A stretch of DNA of 64,000 bases, taken from assembly GCA_016709445.1 (NCBI GenBank), contig JADJMV010000014.1, forward strand, positions 1-64,000. The letters are read 5' to 3'. Positions 8,084 through 17,363 of the stretch are shown piece by piece (position 1 is the first letter of the stretch; each line of letters starts with the position of its first letter). The notes beneath the pieces are model-generated. The model made no database searches. It was not told the DNA's origin and saw nothing but the letters and a program-made list of their open reading frames with translations. Origin of the DNA: Phycisphaerales bacterium (GTDB lineage: Bacteria > Planctomycetota > Phycisphaerae > Phycisphaerales > UBA1924). The position numbers and the translations under genes were made by a program.

Positions 8084-9061
8084 TCAGCGCCGCTCGCGTC
8101 CGCCCCGCCCCCGCGGCCCCGGCCGGGCGCCGGCGTTCCGCTCGCCCCGTCCGGCGGGTTTGCGCATCAGGAAGAGGTAGTTGAACCCGCGCAGCAAGAA
8201 GGTCTCGTCCGCGGCGGCCTCGTGCCATTTCCCCCGCTTGAGTTTGGCGTTCTGTCGCACCACGGCCACGATGTCCACGGGCTCGAAGCGCCGCCGCATC
8301 ATGGCGAAGAGCTCGAACCCGATGGCCATGAACTCGCCCGGCGCGTGCCCTGCCGGGCCGGTCGCCCGCCCGTCGCGCTTGCGCCACGAGTCGCTCACGT
8401 AGAGCGCCATGTGCCTGCCGGGGCGGAGCACGCGGTCGGACTCCGCGATCACCCGATCCATCGCCTCGTAATAGGCTCGGCCCGAGTCCGCCCCGCCCGC
8501 GTCGAGGCGCCCGATGCAGTCCGGGTCGTCCGAATACCGCACGTGGGTGGAGTAGGGCGGGTCGATGAAGACGAAGTCGCAGCACGCATCGGGCAGCGGC
8601 AGCCGCCGCGCGTCGGCCCGCTCGATATCCGGGCGGGTCGGCGCGATATCGAAACCCCTGCCCTCGCGTCCGAGATCCGCACAGACGTCCAGCGTGGTCC
8701 CGCTGCCGCACATCGGGTCGAGCGCCCGCTCCCCGGGCGAGGTGTAGCGCTGCAGCACCTGCCAGATGACCCAGCTGGGCGTCGCTCCCGTGTAGTTCGG
8801 GTCCCCCTGCACGCCCGCACGCTCGCCGGGGCGGGCTTCCGCCAGGTAGTGCTGGCTGGGGTACTCCCAGAGCGTCGTGGTGAACAACTCCAGCGCGGGC
8901 TTCCGGAAGGTGGTCCCCTTCGGCGTCTGGGGTCGGAATTTCGGGGCGTTCGCCGGCGCTTCCTTCGCGGTGGGTTTCGGATGCGCACCGCCGGCGCGTC
9001 GCGGCTCGTCGGTCCCGCCGGAGCCTTCACGTCCCAACCGGCTGCCACCCATCCGCGCCAT
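8084..9061 (-). CDS. DNA methyltransferase (N6-adenine/N4-cytosine type)
   Basis: A soluble SAM-dependent methylase of 325 residues. The order is a TLWEYPSQHYL segment, a helix, the SAM-binding motif ALDPMCGSGTTLDVC, and the catalytic motif FIDPPYSTHV (DPPY), followed by YEAMDRVIAESDRVLRPGRHMALYVSD. This matches the D12/N6_N4 methylase superfamily, and no restriction endonuclease is adjacent, so it is an orphan methylase or modifies RNA. The N-terminal ~45 and C-terminal ~25 residues are Gly/Arg-rich and disordered. ATG 9061 shares one base with the stop of nrnA (TGATG). GTG 9064 is an alternative. It is the last gene of the ribF-nrnA set. Confidence 0.85.
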   Translation of the reverse strand: MARMGGSRLGREGSGGTDEPRRAGGAHPKPTAKEAPANAPKFRPQTPKGTTFRKPALELFTTTLWEYPSQHYLAEARPGERAGVQGDPNYTGATPSWVIWQVLQRYTSPGERALDPMCGSGTTLDVCADLGREGRGFDIAPTRPDIERADARRLPLPDACCDFVFIDPPYSTHVRYSDDPDCIGRLDAGGADSGRAYYEAMDRVIAESDRVLRPGRHMALYVSDSWRKRDGRATGPAGHAPGEFMAIGFELFAMMRRRFEPVDIVAVVRQNAKLKRGKWHEAAADETFLLRGFNYLFLMRKPAGRGERNAGARPGPRGRGGRERR

Positions 9062-10113
9062 CACATCCCCCCGACCGAGGCCAGCGCCCCGAGCACGGCG
9101 TCGCGAGCCTCGGGGAGGCTTCCGGCGATTCTCGCCCCGGCGGCGCGGGCGTGCCCTCCGCCACCCAGCGACGAGGTCACCTGGTTCACATCGACCGCGC
9201 CGGGCCCGTCCTTCGAGCGCATGCTCACCTTGGTCATCCTCGCTCCCGCGTGGTCTCGCGACTCGTTGAGCACGACCGCGACCGCCACCGACTCGATCAC
9301 CAGGATCCGATCCGCGAAGCCGCCCGTGTCGCCCGGCAGGGCGCCCGACTCTGCGAAGTCCTGCTCCGTAAGGCTCATGATCCCGATCCGATCGTTCGAG
9401 TGCATTTCCAGCGTCGTGATCGCGCGCCCGAAGAGGCGGAGCCGCCCCACCCGGTCACGCTGCTCGACAATGCGATACAACTGGGTGTGCGGCACGCCGG
9501 CCTCGATCAGGTCGGCCGCGAGGCGCAGCACCGGCGCCCGAACATTCGAGTGCCGGAACCAGCCGGTGTCCGTGGCCAGGCCCAGGTAGAGCGGTGTGGC
9601 GATCGCCTCGGGCAGCCGGCGCGTGGGCGTGGAGAGCAACTCCGCGGCGACGGCGGCCACGATCTGGGCCGCGGCGGCCGCGGTGGTGTCGATCAACCGG
9701 TGTGCGGCCATCGCCGTGTCGCCATTGAGGTGGTGGTCGATGATCAGCGACCGATCGGGGCGTCGTTCGAGAAACTCACGGGCCGGGCCGACCTGCGTCC
9801 ACGCGCCGGTGTCAACGACCACGACCCGACCGGGATCCTCGCCGCTCGAGATGGGCTCCCGGTCCAGGTGGCGGTGGGGGGTGTCGCCGACGATCTCGGC
9901 GAGGAAGTCCGGGAGCACGCCCGAATACCAGAGCTGGACCGACCGGCCGGGTGTCTGGGCCAGCAGGGATCGCGCCAGCGCGAGGCTCGATCCCACCGCG
10001 TCCCCGTCGGGCTTGGTGTGGGTGAGGATCACGACCGAGTCGGCGCCGGCCAACCAGGCGGCGGCCTCGGAGGGGGTGAGATTGCCGGCATATTGGGTGG
10101 GGTTCGTGTTCAT
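9061..10113 (-). CDS. nrnA: DHH-family phosphoesterase (NrnA-like oligoribonuclease/pAp phosphatase)
   Basis: Degrades 2-5 nt RNA and can dephosphorylate pAp in NrnA relatives. The DHH domain shows HTKPDGDAVGSSLAL (metal-binding DxD near residue 30), VVVDTGAWTQVG and the signature IDHHLNGDT. The C-terminal DHHA1 domain ends in SLGGGGHARAAGARI, the substrate-binding GGGH motif. Length (350) fits the family. ATG 10113 overlaps the ribF stop in ATGA. In many bacteria nrnA and ribF both lie with rbfA/truB, so the pairing here is conventional. Confidence 0.9.
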   Translation of the reverse strand: MNTNPTQYAGNLTPSEAAAWLAGADSVVILTHTKPDGDAVGSSLALARSLLAQTPGRSVQLWYSGVLPDFLAEIVGDTPHRHLDREPISSGEDPGRVVVVDTGAWTQVGPAREFLERRPDRSLIIDHHLNGDTAMAAHRLIDTTAAAAAQIVAAVAAELLSTPTRRLPEAIATPLYLGLATDTGWFRHSNVRAPVLRLAADLIEAGVPHTQLYRIVEQRDRVGRLRLFGRAITTLEMHSNDRIGIMSLTEQDFAESGALPGDTGGFADRILVIESVAVAVVLNESRDHAGARMTKVSMRSKDGPGAVDVNQVTSSLGGGGHARAAGARIAGSLPEARDAVLGALASVGGM

Positions 10114-11075
10114 GGTGCCGCGTGCGCCGGGGTCGGGATGGTGAGCGAGTGCACGGTGCCGCGCACCCGCGCGCAGTCCCGTTCCATTTGGGCAACGAGC
10201 CGTTCGATCGAATCGAATCGCATCTGGTCGCGGATCCACCCGACCACGTCGAGTGCGAGCTGCCAGCCATATTCGGTCAGCCCGGGCAGGTGCGCCGTGC
10301 CCGGATCGGTGGGGGCGTCGAGTATGAACGCCTCGGCGGTTCTGGTCAGGCCCCCGAATTGGGGCTTGCTCCCTACGGAGAGGGCCGCGGGGTGTCGGGC
10401 GCCGCCCGGCAGCGTCGCCACCGCCGCGTAGACCCCGTCGGCCGGGAGGATGGTCGGGCTCTCAAAGTTCGCCGTCGGAAACCCCAGTGTCCGTCCCCGC
10501 CGGTCGCCACGGACGACCTGGCCGCCGAGGCGGTAGGGCCTGCCGAGCATGCTCCAGGCATCGCGGGCCCGACCGTGGGAGAGCATCCAGCGGGTGAGGC
10601 TGCTGGAGGCGGGAACCACCGTGTGATCGGAGAGGGCGACGGAGACTGTCGGGGCGAGTTCCACTGTGAAACCCAGGGGCCCGCCGAGCTGCTGCAGCGT
10701 CTCGACACTTCCCGCCCTGCCATGCCCGAATCGGAAATCCTGCCCCTCGATCCATACGCCGGGATTGTGCCGCTCGACGACCCACTCCACGAACGCCTCC
10801 GGGCTCAGCCGGAGGAGGGCTTCGGTCGGCTCCAAGCGCTCGACGATGTCCGCGCCCGCCTGGCGGAGCAGCTCGGCCCGCTCGGGGAAGGTCGTGAGCG
10901 GCTGCGGGGCCCGTTCCGGGGCGAGGCGTGAGAGCGGGTGGGGGTCGAACGCCAGCACCACCACGCTCCCGCCGTTGGGGGCCGCCAGGGCACGCGCGCG
11001 CCGCACGATGGCCGCGTGTCCGGCGTGGACGCCATCGAAGTTCCCCACCGTGACGACCGTGGAAACGGGGCGCAT
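10110..11075 (-). CDS. ribF: Bifunctional riboflavin kinase/FAD synthetase RibF
   Basis: Converts riboflavin to FMN and FAD in the cytoplasm. The nucleotidyltransferase half begins TVVTVGNFDGVHAGHAAIV (HxGH), followed by VLAFDPHPL and VWIEGQDFRFGHGRAGS. The kinase half contains GRPYRLGGQVVRGDRRGRTLGFPTANF and the PADGVYAA segment. The 321-residue length is normal. ATG 11075 is chosen because the similarity begins at once; the longer frame to 11177 adds non-family sequence. First gene of the three-gene overlapping set, 128 bp from the divergent putA. Confidence 0.95.
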   Translation of the reverse strand: MRPVSTVVTVGNFDGVHAGHAAIVRRARALAAPNGGSVVVLAFDPHPLSRLAPERAPQPLTTFPERAELLRQAGADIVERLEPTEALLRLSPEAFVEWVVERHNPGVWIEGQDFRFGHGRAGSVETLQQLGGPLGFTVELAPTVSVALSDHTVVPASSSLTRWMLSHGRARDAWSMLGRPYRLGGQVVRGDRRGRTLGFPTANFESPTILPADGVYAAVATLPGGARHPAALSVGSKPQFGGLTRTAEAFILDAPTDPGTAHLPGLTEYGWQLALDVVGWIRDQMRFDSIERLVAQMERDCARVRGTVHSLTIPTPAHAAP

Positions 11076-11203
11076 AGGAGGGGAGGGTAGAGCCTCCGCT
11101 CCCCCGGGTCGTCGGGGCGCGAACCTATAGTTGAAGCCCGGCGTGTCGAGCCATCGAGACCCTCGCGCCCGGGCCATTCTTCCTCCGGACGCAAGGATCT
11201 GTC

Positions 11204-14200
11204 ATGGCGATCTTCTCCCGCAAGGCCAAGTCCCCCGTCGCGGTCCCTGCCCCATCCACCAACGCTTCCGGCCTTGAGAGCCGCACCGTCGAGATCGGGT
11301 CCGACATCCTCGCCCGAGCCCGGTCCCACAAGGCCGGGCTCCTGAGCGCGAAGTTCTACTCCGACAAGCTGATGGACTGGTCCATGAAGGACCAGGCCTT
11401 CAAGGTCCAGCTCTTCCGCTTCGTCGACGCGTTTCCGATGCTCACGACCCCCGACGCGATCCACGACCACCTCGCCGACTACCTCTCCCAGCCCGGCGTG
11501 AAGACGCCGCCCGGCATGGACCTGGGCCTGAAGGCCGGCGGGCTCGCCAAGGGGCTGTTCGCCTCGACCATCGCGGGCCAGATCAAGGGCATGGCCTCGA
11601 AGTTCATCGCGGGCACCGACGCGGCGAGCGCGCTGCCCGGCCTCGCCGAGCTCTGGAACGACGGCATCGCCTTCAGCGTCGATCTGCTCGGCGAGGCGTG
11701 CGTCTCCGACGCCGAGGCCGACGCCTATCGCGACAAGTATCTCGACCTCGTGGGCAACCTGCCGGCGAGCGTTGCCGGCTGGAGGGCCAACCCGGCGATC
11801 GAGACCGACCACCTGGGCGGCATCCCCCGCACGAACGTCTCGATCAAGATCTCCTCGCTGAGCGCCAAGTGCGACCCCATCGACACCGAGGGCTCCATCC
11901 GCGATCTGATGAGCCGCATCGTGCCGATCCTGGAGCTGGCCAAGGCCAAGGGCGTCCTCATCAACTTCGATATGGAGCAGTTCAGCCGCAAGGACCTGAC
12001 GCTCGAACTCTTCATGCGTTGCTGCGAGGCGGTCGATTTCCAGGCCGGCCTGGCGATGCAGGCCTATCTGAAGAGCGGCGTGAGCGACGCGAAGCGCATC
12101 GCCGAGTGGGCCAAGCGCACGGGGCGGATCGTGACCGTCCGCCTCGTCAAGGGCGCCTACTGGGACTACGAGACCATCCACGCCGAGCAGCAGGGCTGGC
12201 CCTGCCCCGTCTGGCCCGAGAAGTGGCAGAGCGACAGGTGCTTCGAGGAGATGACCGATGTCTTCCTCGACGCCAGCCCGCGCTCGGGCGGCGCGGAGAC
12301 CGGCGGCGGCGGACTTGGGCCCACCCGCCTCGCCGCGGGCTCCGGCGGCGTCAAGCTCGCCCTCGGCTCCCACAACGTCCGATCCATCGGCCATGCGGTC
12401 GCCGCCCTCGAGGCGCGGAACCTGCCCAGGAACGCCCTGGAGATCCAGATGCTCCACGGCATGGCCGACCAGCTCAAGCACGCGGCCGCCGAGACCGGCC
12501 TCCGCGTCCGTGAGTATGTCCCTGTCGGTGAGATGATCCCGGGCATGGCCTACCTCGTGCGCCGCCTGCTGGAGAACACCTCCAACGAGAGCTGGCTCAA
12601 AGCCGGCTTCCTCGACAACGCCGACGCTTCCATCCTGCTCGCGATTCCCGCGCGCAAGAGCGGGGCCCCGGAGAAGAAGGACCTGCTCGGTGTCTCCGCC
12701 GAACGCCACAACCTCTCTCCCTCGCACCCGCGGGTCGGCAACGGCAAGCCCTTCACCAACGAGCCGATGCGGGACTTCGCCGATGCCAAGGTCCGCGAGG
12801 CGTACGCCAGGGCGATCGCCGGCGCCGTCGTTCCCACGGGCGACAAGCTGCTGGATGCCGACCAGGCCCGCCACATGCTCGACACCGCGCACAAGGCCTT
12901 CCCGCGCTGGCGCGACACGCCGCAGGTCGAGCGTTCCGCCTGCCTGGTTCGGGCCGCGGCCGCGATGCGGGCCCGGCGCGACGAACTCGCGGGTGTGATG
13001 GTCAAGGAGGCGGGCAAGACCTGGCGCGAGGCCGACGCGGACATCTGCGAGGCGATCGATTTCTGCGAGTATTACGCCCGCACCGCGATGCCGATGTTCA
13101 CCCCCGCGAGGCTCGGGCGCTTCATCGGCGAGCTGGATGAGGTGTGGTACCAGCCCAAGGGGATCGCCGTCATCATCAGCCCGTGGAACTTCCCCTCGGC
13201 GATCTTCACGGGGATGACGGCGGCGGCTCTGGTCACGGGCAACTGCGCCCTGGTCAAGCCCAGCCGCCAGACGGTGGGCATCGCCCGGCTGTGCACGGAG
13301 ATCCTGTGGGAGGCGGGTATCCCGCGCGATGTGCTGCACTTCTGCCACGCGCCCGGCTCGACTGTGGGCTCGGTGCTCGTGCGCGATCCGCGGGTGAGCA
13401 TGATCGCCTTCACCGGTTCCAAGGAGGTTGGGCTCGACATCATCGAGGGGGCCGCCCACACCGTTCCGGGTCAGGCCAACGTCAAGAAGATCATCGCCGA
13501 GATGGGCGGCAAGAACGCGATCATTGTCGATACTTCGGCGGATCTCGACGAGGCCGTGCTCGGCGTCCGCTACTCGGCGTTCGGATTCCAGGGGCAGAAG
13601 TGCTCGGCCTGTTCGCGGTGCATCGTGGTGGACCCGGAGGGGCCGGAGGGCGAGGCGACGAGGCTGTTCATCACGCGCCTGGTCGAGGCGACCAGGTCTC
13701 TGGTCGTCGCCGACCCGACACTCCCCGGTTCGGACTTCGGTCCGGTCATCGACGCGTCGTCGAAGAAGTCCATCCTCGCCTACATCGAGAAGGGCAAGGC
13801 CGAGTGCCGTCTCGAGCTGGCGATGGAGGTGCCGGCGGGCCTCGAGGAGAAGACGAAGCGCGACTGGGTGCCGCCGCACATCTTCAGCCACGTGACGATG
13901 GAACACGCGATCGGCAAGGAGGAGATCTTCGGCCCGGTGCTCTCGATCTTCCATGCCCGGACGTTCGAGGAGGCCCTCGAGATCGCCAACGCCAGCGAGT
14001 TCAAGCTCACCGGCGCGGTCTACAGCCGCAAGCCCGCCCACATCGACCGGGCCAAGCGGGAGTTCCGCGTCGGCAACCTCTACATCAACCGGGGTTCGAC
14101 GGGGGCGCTGGTCGCGCGCCAGCCCTTCGGCGGGGCGGGGATGTCGGGCGTGGGCACGAAGGCGGGCGGGGCGGACTACCTGCTGCACTTCACGGACCCG

Positions 14201-14250
14201 CGGGCGTGCTGCGAGAACACGATGCGGCGGGGGTTTGCGCGGAACTGTGA
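11204..14250 (+). CDS. putA: Bifunctional proline dehydrogenase/P5C dehydrogenase (PutA type), frameshifted at the last codons
   Basis: Oxidises proline to glutamate. The proline dehydrogenase half (to ~residue 480) shows NVSIKISSLSAKCDP, LINFDMEQFSRKDLTLELF, VRLVKGAYWDYE and the REYVPVGEMIPGMAYLVRRLLENTSNES flavin-site region. The aldehyde dehydrogenase half shows SPWNFPSAIFTGM, FTGSKEVGLDII, the catalytic cysteine in FGFQGQKCSACSRC and KEEIFGPVLSIF. There is no N-terminal DNA-binding domain, so it is the short, non-regulatory form. The frame stays open to 14875, but PutA proteins end at ...NTMRRGFAP. Adding one C near 14238 gives RRGFAPEL and TGA 14248-14250, so the remaining 208 codons are spurious. 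Confidence 0.9.
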
Positions 14251-15262
14251 TGGCTGCACCCTCCTCGCCACCGGAGATCGTCATCATCGCGGGGCCGAGA
14301 CCACTCTGGCGCCAGGAAGTCCACAGGACCGGGTTCCGGACCTCATCAAGGACCGCCTTCACATTGCCGAGTCGCTCCGCCGGCACCTGGATTGCCGCAG
14401 GCTCTCCCAGTTCTGCCCCGAGACCGTCGCGTTCGAGGCCGGGCGTCTGATGCGCACTCGCATCCGCCACCTGGCCAACCTGTTCGAACTCTACCTCCCC
14501 CTGGCGACAACCTGGCGGATGTATAATAATGGCGGCGATGACGGCCCCAAGCTCATCGCGTCGTCGAGATCGCTGATGCAGAACTCTGGACCCACATCCA
14601 AAGCACAGCCGGGCAGCACTGATCGCATCGGCCCCGTTGAACGCGGTCCACCGACGCGCGGAGGGTTCTGCAACGCCAACGCTGACCCAGGGCTTAAGAG
14701 GCCAGATGCCAGGTTTCTCGCCACCACCGCGAAGGGCATCCCATCGTCGTGGCCTCGAACGGGACGGTACGCGAGGTCGACCCCGGACAGGCGTAGGCCA
14801 TGGCGGCGGGGGCCACAGGTTCCGGCGGGAATCGCCATCCGGTTCGCAGGTGCTGCGCAGGGGCTTTCTTTCTAGTTCATGTGTTCACGCTGGCAATCGG
14901 GCCTGTGATCCTGTATGGCAAGATCGCCATTCTCCCAAATGCCGACACCCTGAGTCCGCCACCGGACACTGACTTCGCGACTTGGCAGGCAGCCGCCTCA
15001 CGGTCTTCAATCGGGCATGAGTTCTGCTGGGACCACCGTCGCCGCTTGGCGGGTTTTCTGGAGGCTCTCCCGGAGGCGGTCTCAAGCTGCTCCTGGGGAT
15101 CGCCGGCCCGCGTCGAGCAGATCGGCACCGAGGAACTCCGTCGCCGGGCTGCCAGCGAGCGCGAAGTGGAGTGATAGACCTCGATCTCCATCCGCCGGGG
15201 GGACTTCGCCCGATGTCTCGTTCCGGTCCCGGTACCCGCAACCATCCCGCTACGCTGCTGAT
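14251..15262. other. One-kilobase gap without a recognised gene
   Basis: After the true end of putA neither strand shows a convincing protein. The plus-strand continuation of the putA frame and the 115-codon minus-strand frame at 14491-14838 are low-quality translations, and the region is less GC-biased at third positions than its neighbours. TATAAT occurs at 14522-14527 but without a matching -35. It may be the relic of a lost gene. Confidence 0.4.
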
Positions 15263-15802
15263 ATGCCGCCTCCTCCACAGCTCCGCCCCATCCTCGCCTC
15301 CCAGCTCCAGGCCGCCCTCTCCATGCTCACCGAGTGCATCCGCCTCTGCCCGGCCGAGCACTGGGACGACCCGGTCGCCAAGTACCCCTTCTGGCAGGTC
15401 GCCTACCACACGCTCTGCTTTGCGGACTGCTATCTCTCGGCGAGCCCCGAGGCCTTCGAGCGGCTCATCGCCGACCGTCGCGCCGCCGGCGTGGATTTCC
15501 ACCCTACCGGAGTTGCCGAACTCTCGGAGGAATACCCCAGCCGCCGCTTCGTGCAGGCCGAACTCCTCGCCTACGCCGAGGCTTGCCGCGACAAGATCGC
15601 GCAGGTGCTGGGCGACGGCCCCGAGGCCGAGAGCGCTGAGGCACTTGCCGGTCCATCTGGCTTCCCCCGCCTGAAGTTCAGCCGCACCGAGTTGCACATC
15701 TACAACGCCCGCCATATCCAGCACCACGCCGGGCAGCTCTCCGCGCTGCTCCGCCGCTTGGGGCTCGAGCCGCGCTGGACCGGGGCGGGGTGGCGCGACT
15801 GA
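15263..15802 (+). CDS. DinB-like four-helix protein
   Basis: From ATG 15263 the 179-residue protein has the DinB/YfiT pattern: an N-terminal helix LRPILASQLQAALSMLTECI, a metal-ligand-like histidine in FWQVAYHTLCFADCYL, a long insertion, and the C-terminal ELHIYNARHIQHHAGQLSALLRRLGLE with the HxxHH cluster that supplies the other two metal ligands. Such proteins are metal-binding, often linked to thiol or stress chemistry, but the substrate cannot be predicted. Twenty-three bases separate it from the SRPBCC gene. Confidence 0.8.
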   Translation: MPPPPQLRPILASQLQAALSMLTECIRLCPAEHWDDPVAKYPFWQVAYHTLCFADCYLSASPEAFERLIADRRAAGVDFHPTGVAELSEEYPSRRFVQAELLAYAEACRDKIAQVLGDGPEAESAEALAGPSGFPRLKFSRTELHIYNARHIQHHAGQLSALLRRLGLEPRWTGAGWRD

Positions 15803-15825
15803 GCGAGCGCCGCCGGACTTGACCC

Positions 15826-16333
15826 ATGCCCACACTCACTCTCTCCATCACGATCGGCGCCCCGGCCCACCGCTGCTTCGACCTCGCCCGCTCCATCGAT
15901 TTCCACACCCACTCCATGCGGGAGACGGGAGAACGCGCCATCGCCGGGACGACCACCGGCCTCATCGGCGCCGGCGAATCCGTCACCTGGCGGGCCCGCC
16001 ACCTCGGCCTCACCCACCACCTCACCAGCCTCATCACGTGTTTCGAGCCCCGCGACCTGCTTTGTCGACGAGCAACTCCGCGGCCCCTTCCGCTCCCTCC
16101 GCCACGAGCACCGCTTCGAGCCCCTCGACGCCGATACGACCCGTCTCACCGACAGGCTCGACTTCCGCGCGCCGTGGGGCCCTCTCGGCCGCCTCGCCGG
16201 ACCCCTGCTCGCCGGCCATCTCGGCCGCCTGATCGGGGCCCACCAGCAGCACCTCAAGCAGGCGCTCGAGTCCGATGCGTGGCGAGGTTTCATCGTCGAA
16301 GCATCCCCGGCGGGCCCGAACGGGATCGTTTGA
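15826..16333 (+). CDS. SRPBCC (START-like) ligand-binding protein, frameshifted
   Basis: The N-terminal half (MPTLTLSITIGAPAHRCFDLARSIDFHTHS..., ending TCFEPRD) and the C-terminal half (FVDEQLRGPFRSLRHEHRFE, then LTDRLDFRAPWGPLGRLAG, ending SPAGPNGIV) match the cyclase/START-like family whose members bind lipophilic ligands. The two halves lie in different frames, joined between 16055 and 16062, where one extra base would explain the shift (D-L-F-V-D-E). The true stop is TGA 16331-16333. It runs convergently towards the CDF transporter. Function unknown. Confidence 0.75.
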
Positions 16334-16375
16334 TCCGGCCTCTGCCGCGCCGAGGCTGCGCGAAGCTCCGCGTCC

Positions 16376-17302
16376 TCAGCGGTGCGTCGTCTCCGGGGCC
16401 TGGTGCGGCTCCACGTGGATCAGCACCGAATCCACCTCGGGCATCGCCTCGCGCACGCGGCTCTTGATGATTCCCGTCAGCCGGTGCGACGCGGCCACGG
16501 TCATCTCCGGGTCTACCTCCGCGTGCATCACCACCCGGTAGGCACGCCCGGACCGTCGCGCCTCGCACCGCTCGACGCCCAGCACGCCCTCGGTCGCCAG
16601 GGCCGTGCTTGTCGCCAGCTCGGCCACCTCTGGAGCGTGCTCATCCATCAGCTCGGCGAAGGGGCCGCGGGCGAGCAGCACGCCGTTGAGCATGATGACG
16701 CCCGAGGCCAGGAGGGCCGCCCACCCGTCCGCCGACTTCCACTCGGGCCCGCCGATGAGCGCGATCGAGATCCCGACGAACGCGAAGACCGAGGTTATCG
16801 CGTCCGACCGATGGTGCCACGCATCCGCGTGGCCCGCGTTGCTCCGCGCCCGCTTGGCCGCCCGGGCCGCCAGGCGGAACATGCCCTCTTTGGTGGCGAC
16901 GACGATGACCAGGACCACGAGCGTGAACCCCCGCGGCGTCGTCCGGGGTGAGAGGATCTGCCGCACCGCCTCGGCGGCGATCCCGACGCCTGTGCCGATG
17001 ACCAGCAGCGAGACTGCCATCCCCGCCAGCGCCTCGATCTTCCCGTGGCCGAAGGGGTGGTCCTCGTCCGGGGGCTTGCGGCCCCAGTGCAGCGCCCCCC
17101 AGATGACCGCCGAGCCCGCGATGTCGACGAGCGACTCGGCCGCGTCGGCGACCAGCGCGAACGAGTGGCCGAAGATGCCCGCCAGCAGCTTGACCACGGC
17201 GAGCGCGGCGTTGACCACGACGCCGATCATCGCGAGCCGCTCGGGCTCGTCGCGTGCGTCGTGGGCGTTGTAGGCGCTGGGGGAGGTTGGTGGCGCCGTC
17301 AT
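16376..17302 (-). CDS. Cation diffusion facilitator (CDF) metal exporter
   Basis: Exports divalent metal such as Zn, Fe, Mn or Co in exchange for protons across the inner membrane. It has six predicted membrane segments (AMIGVVVNAALAVVKLLAGI first), the CDF signature FALVADAAESLVDIAGSA with the first metal DxxxD-like site, the DEDHPFGHGKIEALA loop, and the second site HADAWHHRSDAITS (HxxxD). A cytoplasmic C-terminal domain (VDPEMTVAASHRL, ending HVEPHQA) follows. Family length (308). ATG 17302. Metal specificity is not certain from sequence alone. Confidence 0.9.
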   Translation of the reverse strand: MTAPPTSPSAYNAHDARDEPERLAMIGVVVNAALAVVKLLAGIFGHSFALVADAAESLVDIAGSAVIWGALHWGRKPPDEDHPFGHGKIEALAGMAVSLLVIGTGVGIAAEAVRQILSPRTTPRGFTLVVLVIVVATKEGMFRLAARAAKRARSNAGHADAWHHRSDAITSVFAFVGISIALIGGPEWKSADGWAALLASGVIMLNGVLLARGPFAELMDEHAPEVAELATSTALATEGVLGVERCEARRSGRAYRVVMHAEVDPEMTVAASHRLTGIIKSRVREAMPEVDSVLIHVEPHQAPETTHR

Positions 17303-17363
17303 CGCATCCTCTCGAACGGCCCGCGGCCGGCTCTGCCGGCCATTTACCCACACCAAGCCGGCC

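Noticed and set aside
8084..9061. Restriction-modification system
   Set aside because: The methyltransferase has no restriction endonuclease or specificity gene beside it; the neighbours are ribF and nrnA.
10805..14470. 1221-residue minus-strand open frame
   Set aside because: It is a shadow of putA. The plus frame has clear PutA domains while this one is a low-complexity Arg/Glu/Gly translation.
14251..14875. 208-residue extension of PutA
   Set aside because: It arises from a missing base near 14238. The sequence is unlike PutA family ends and contains no domain.
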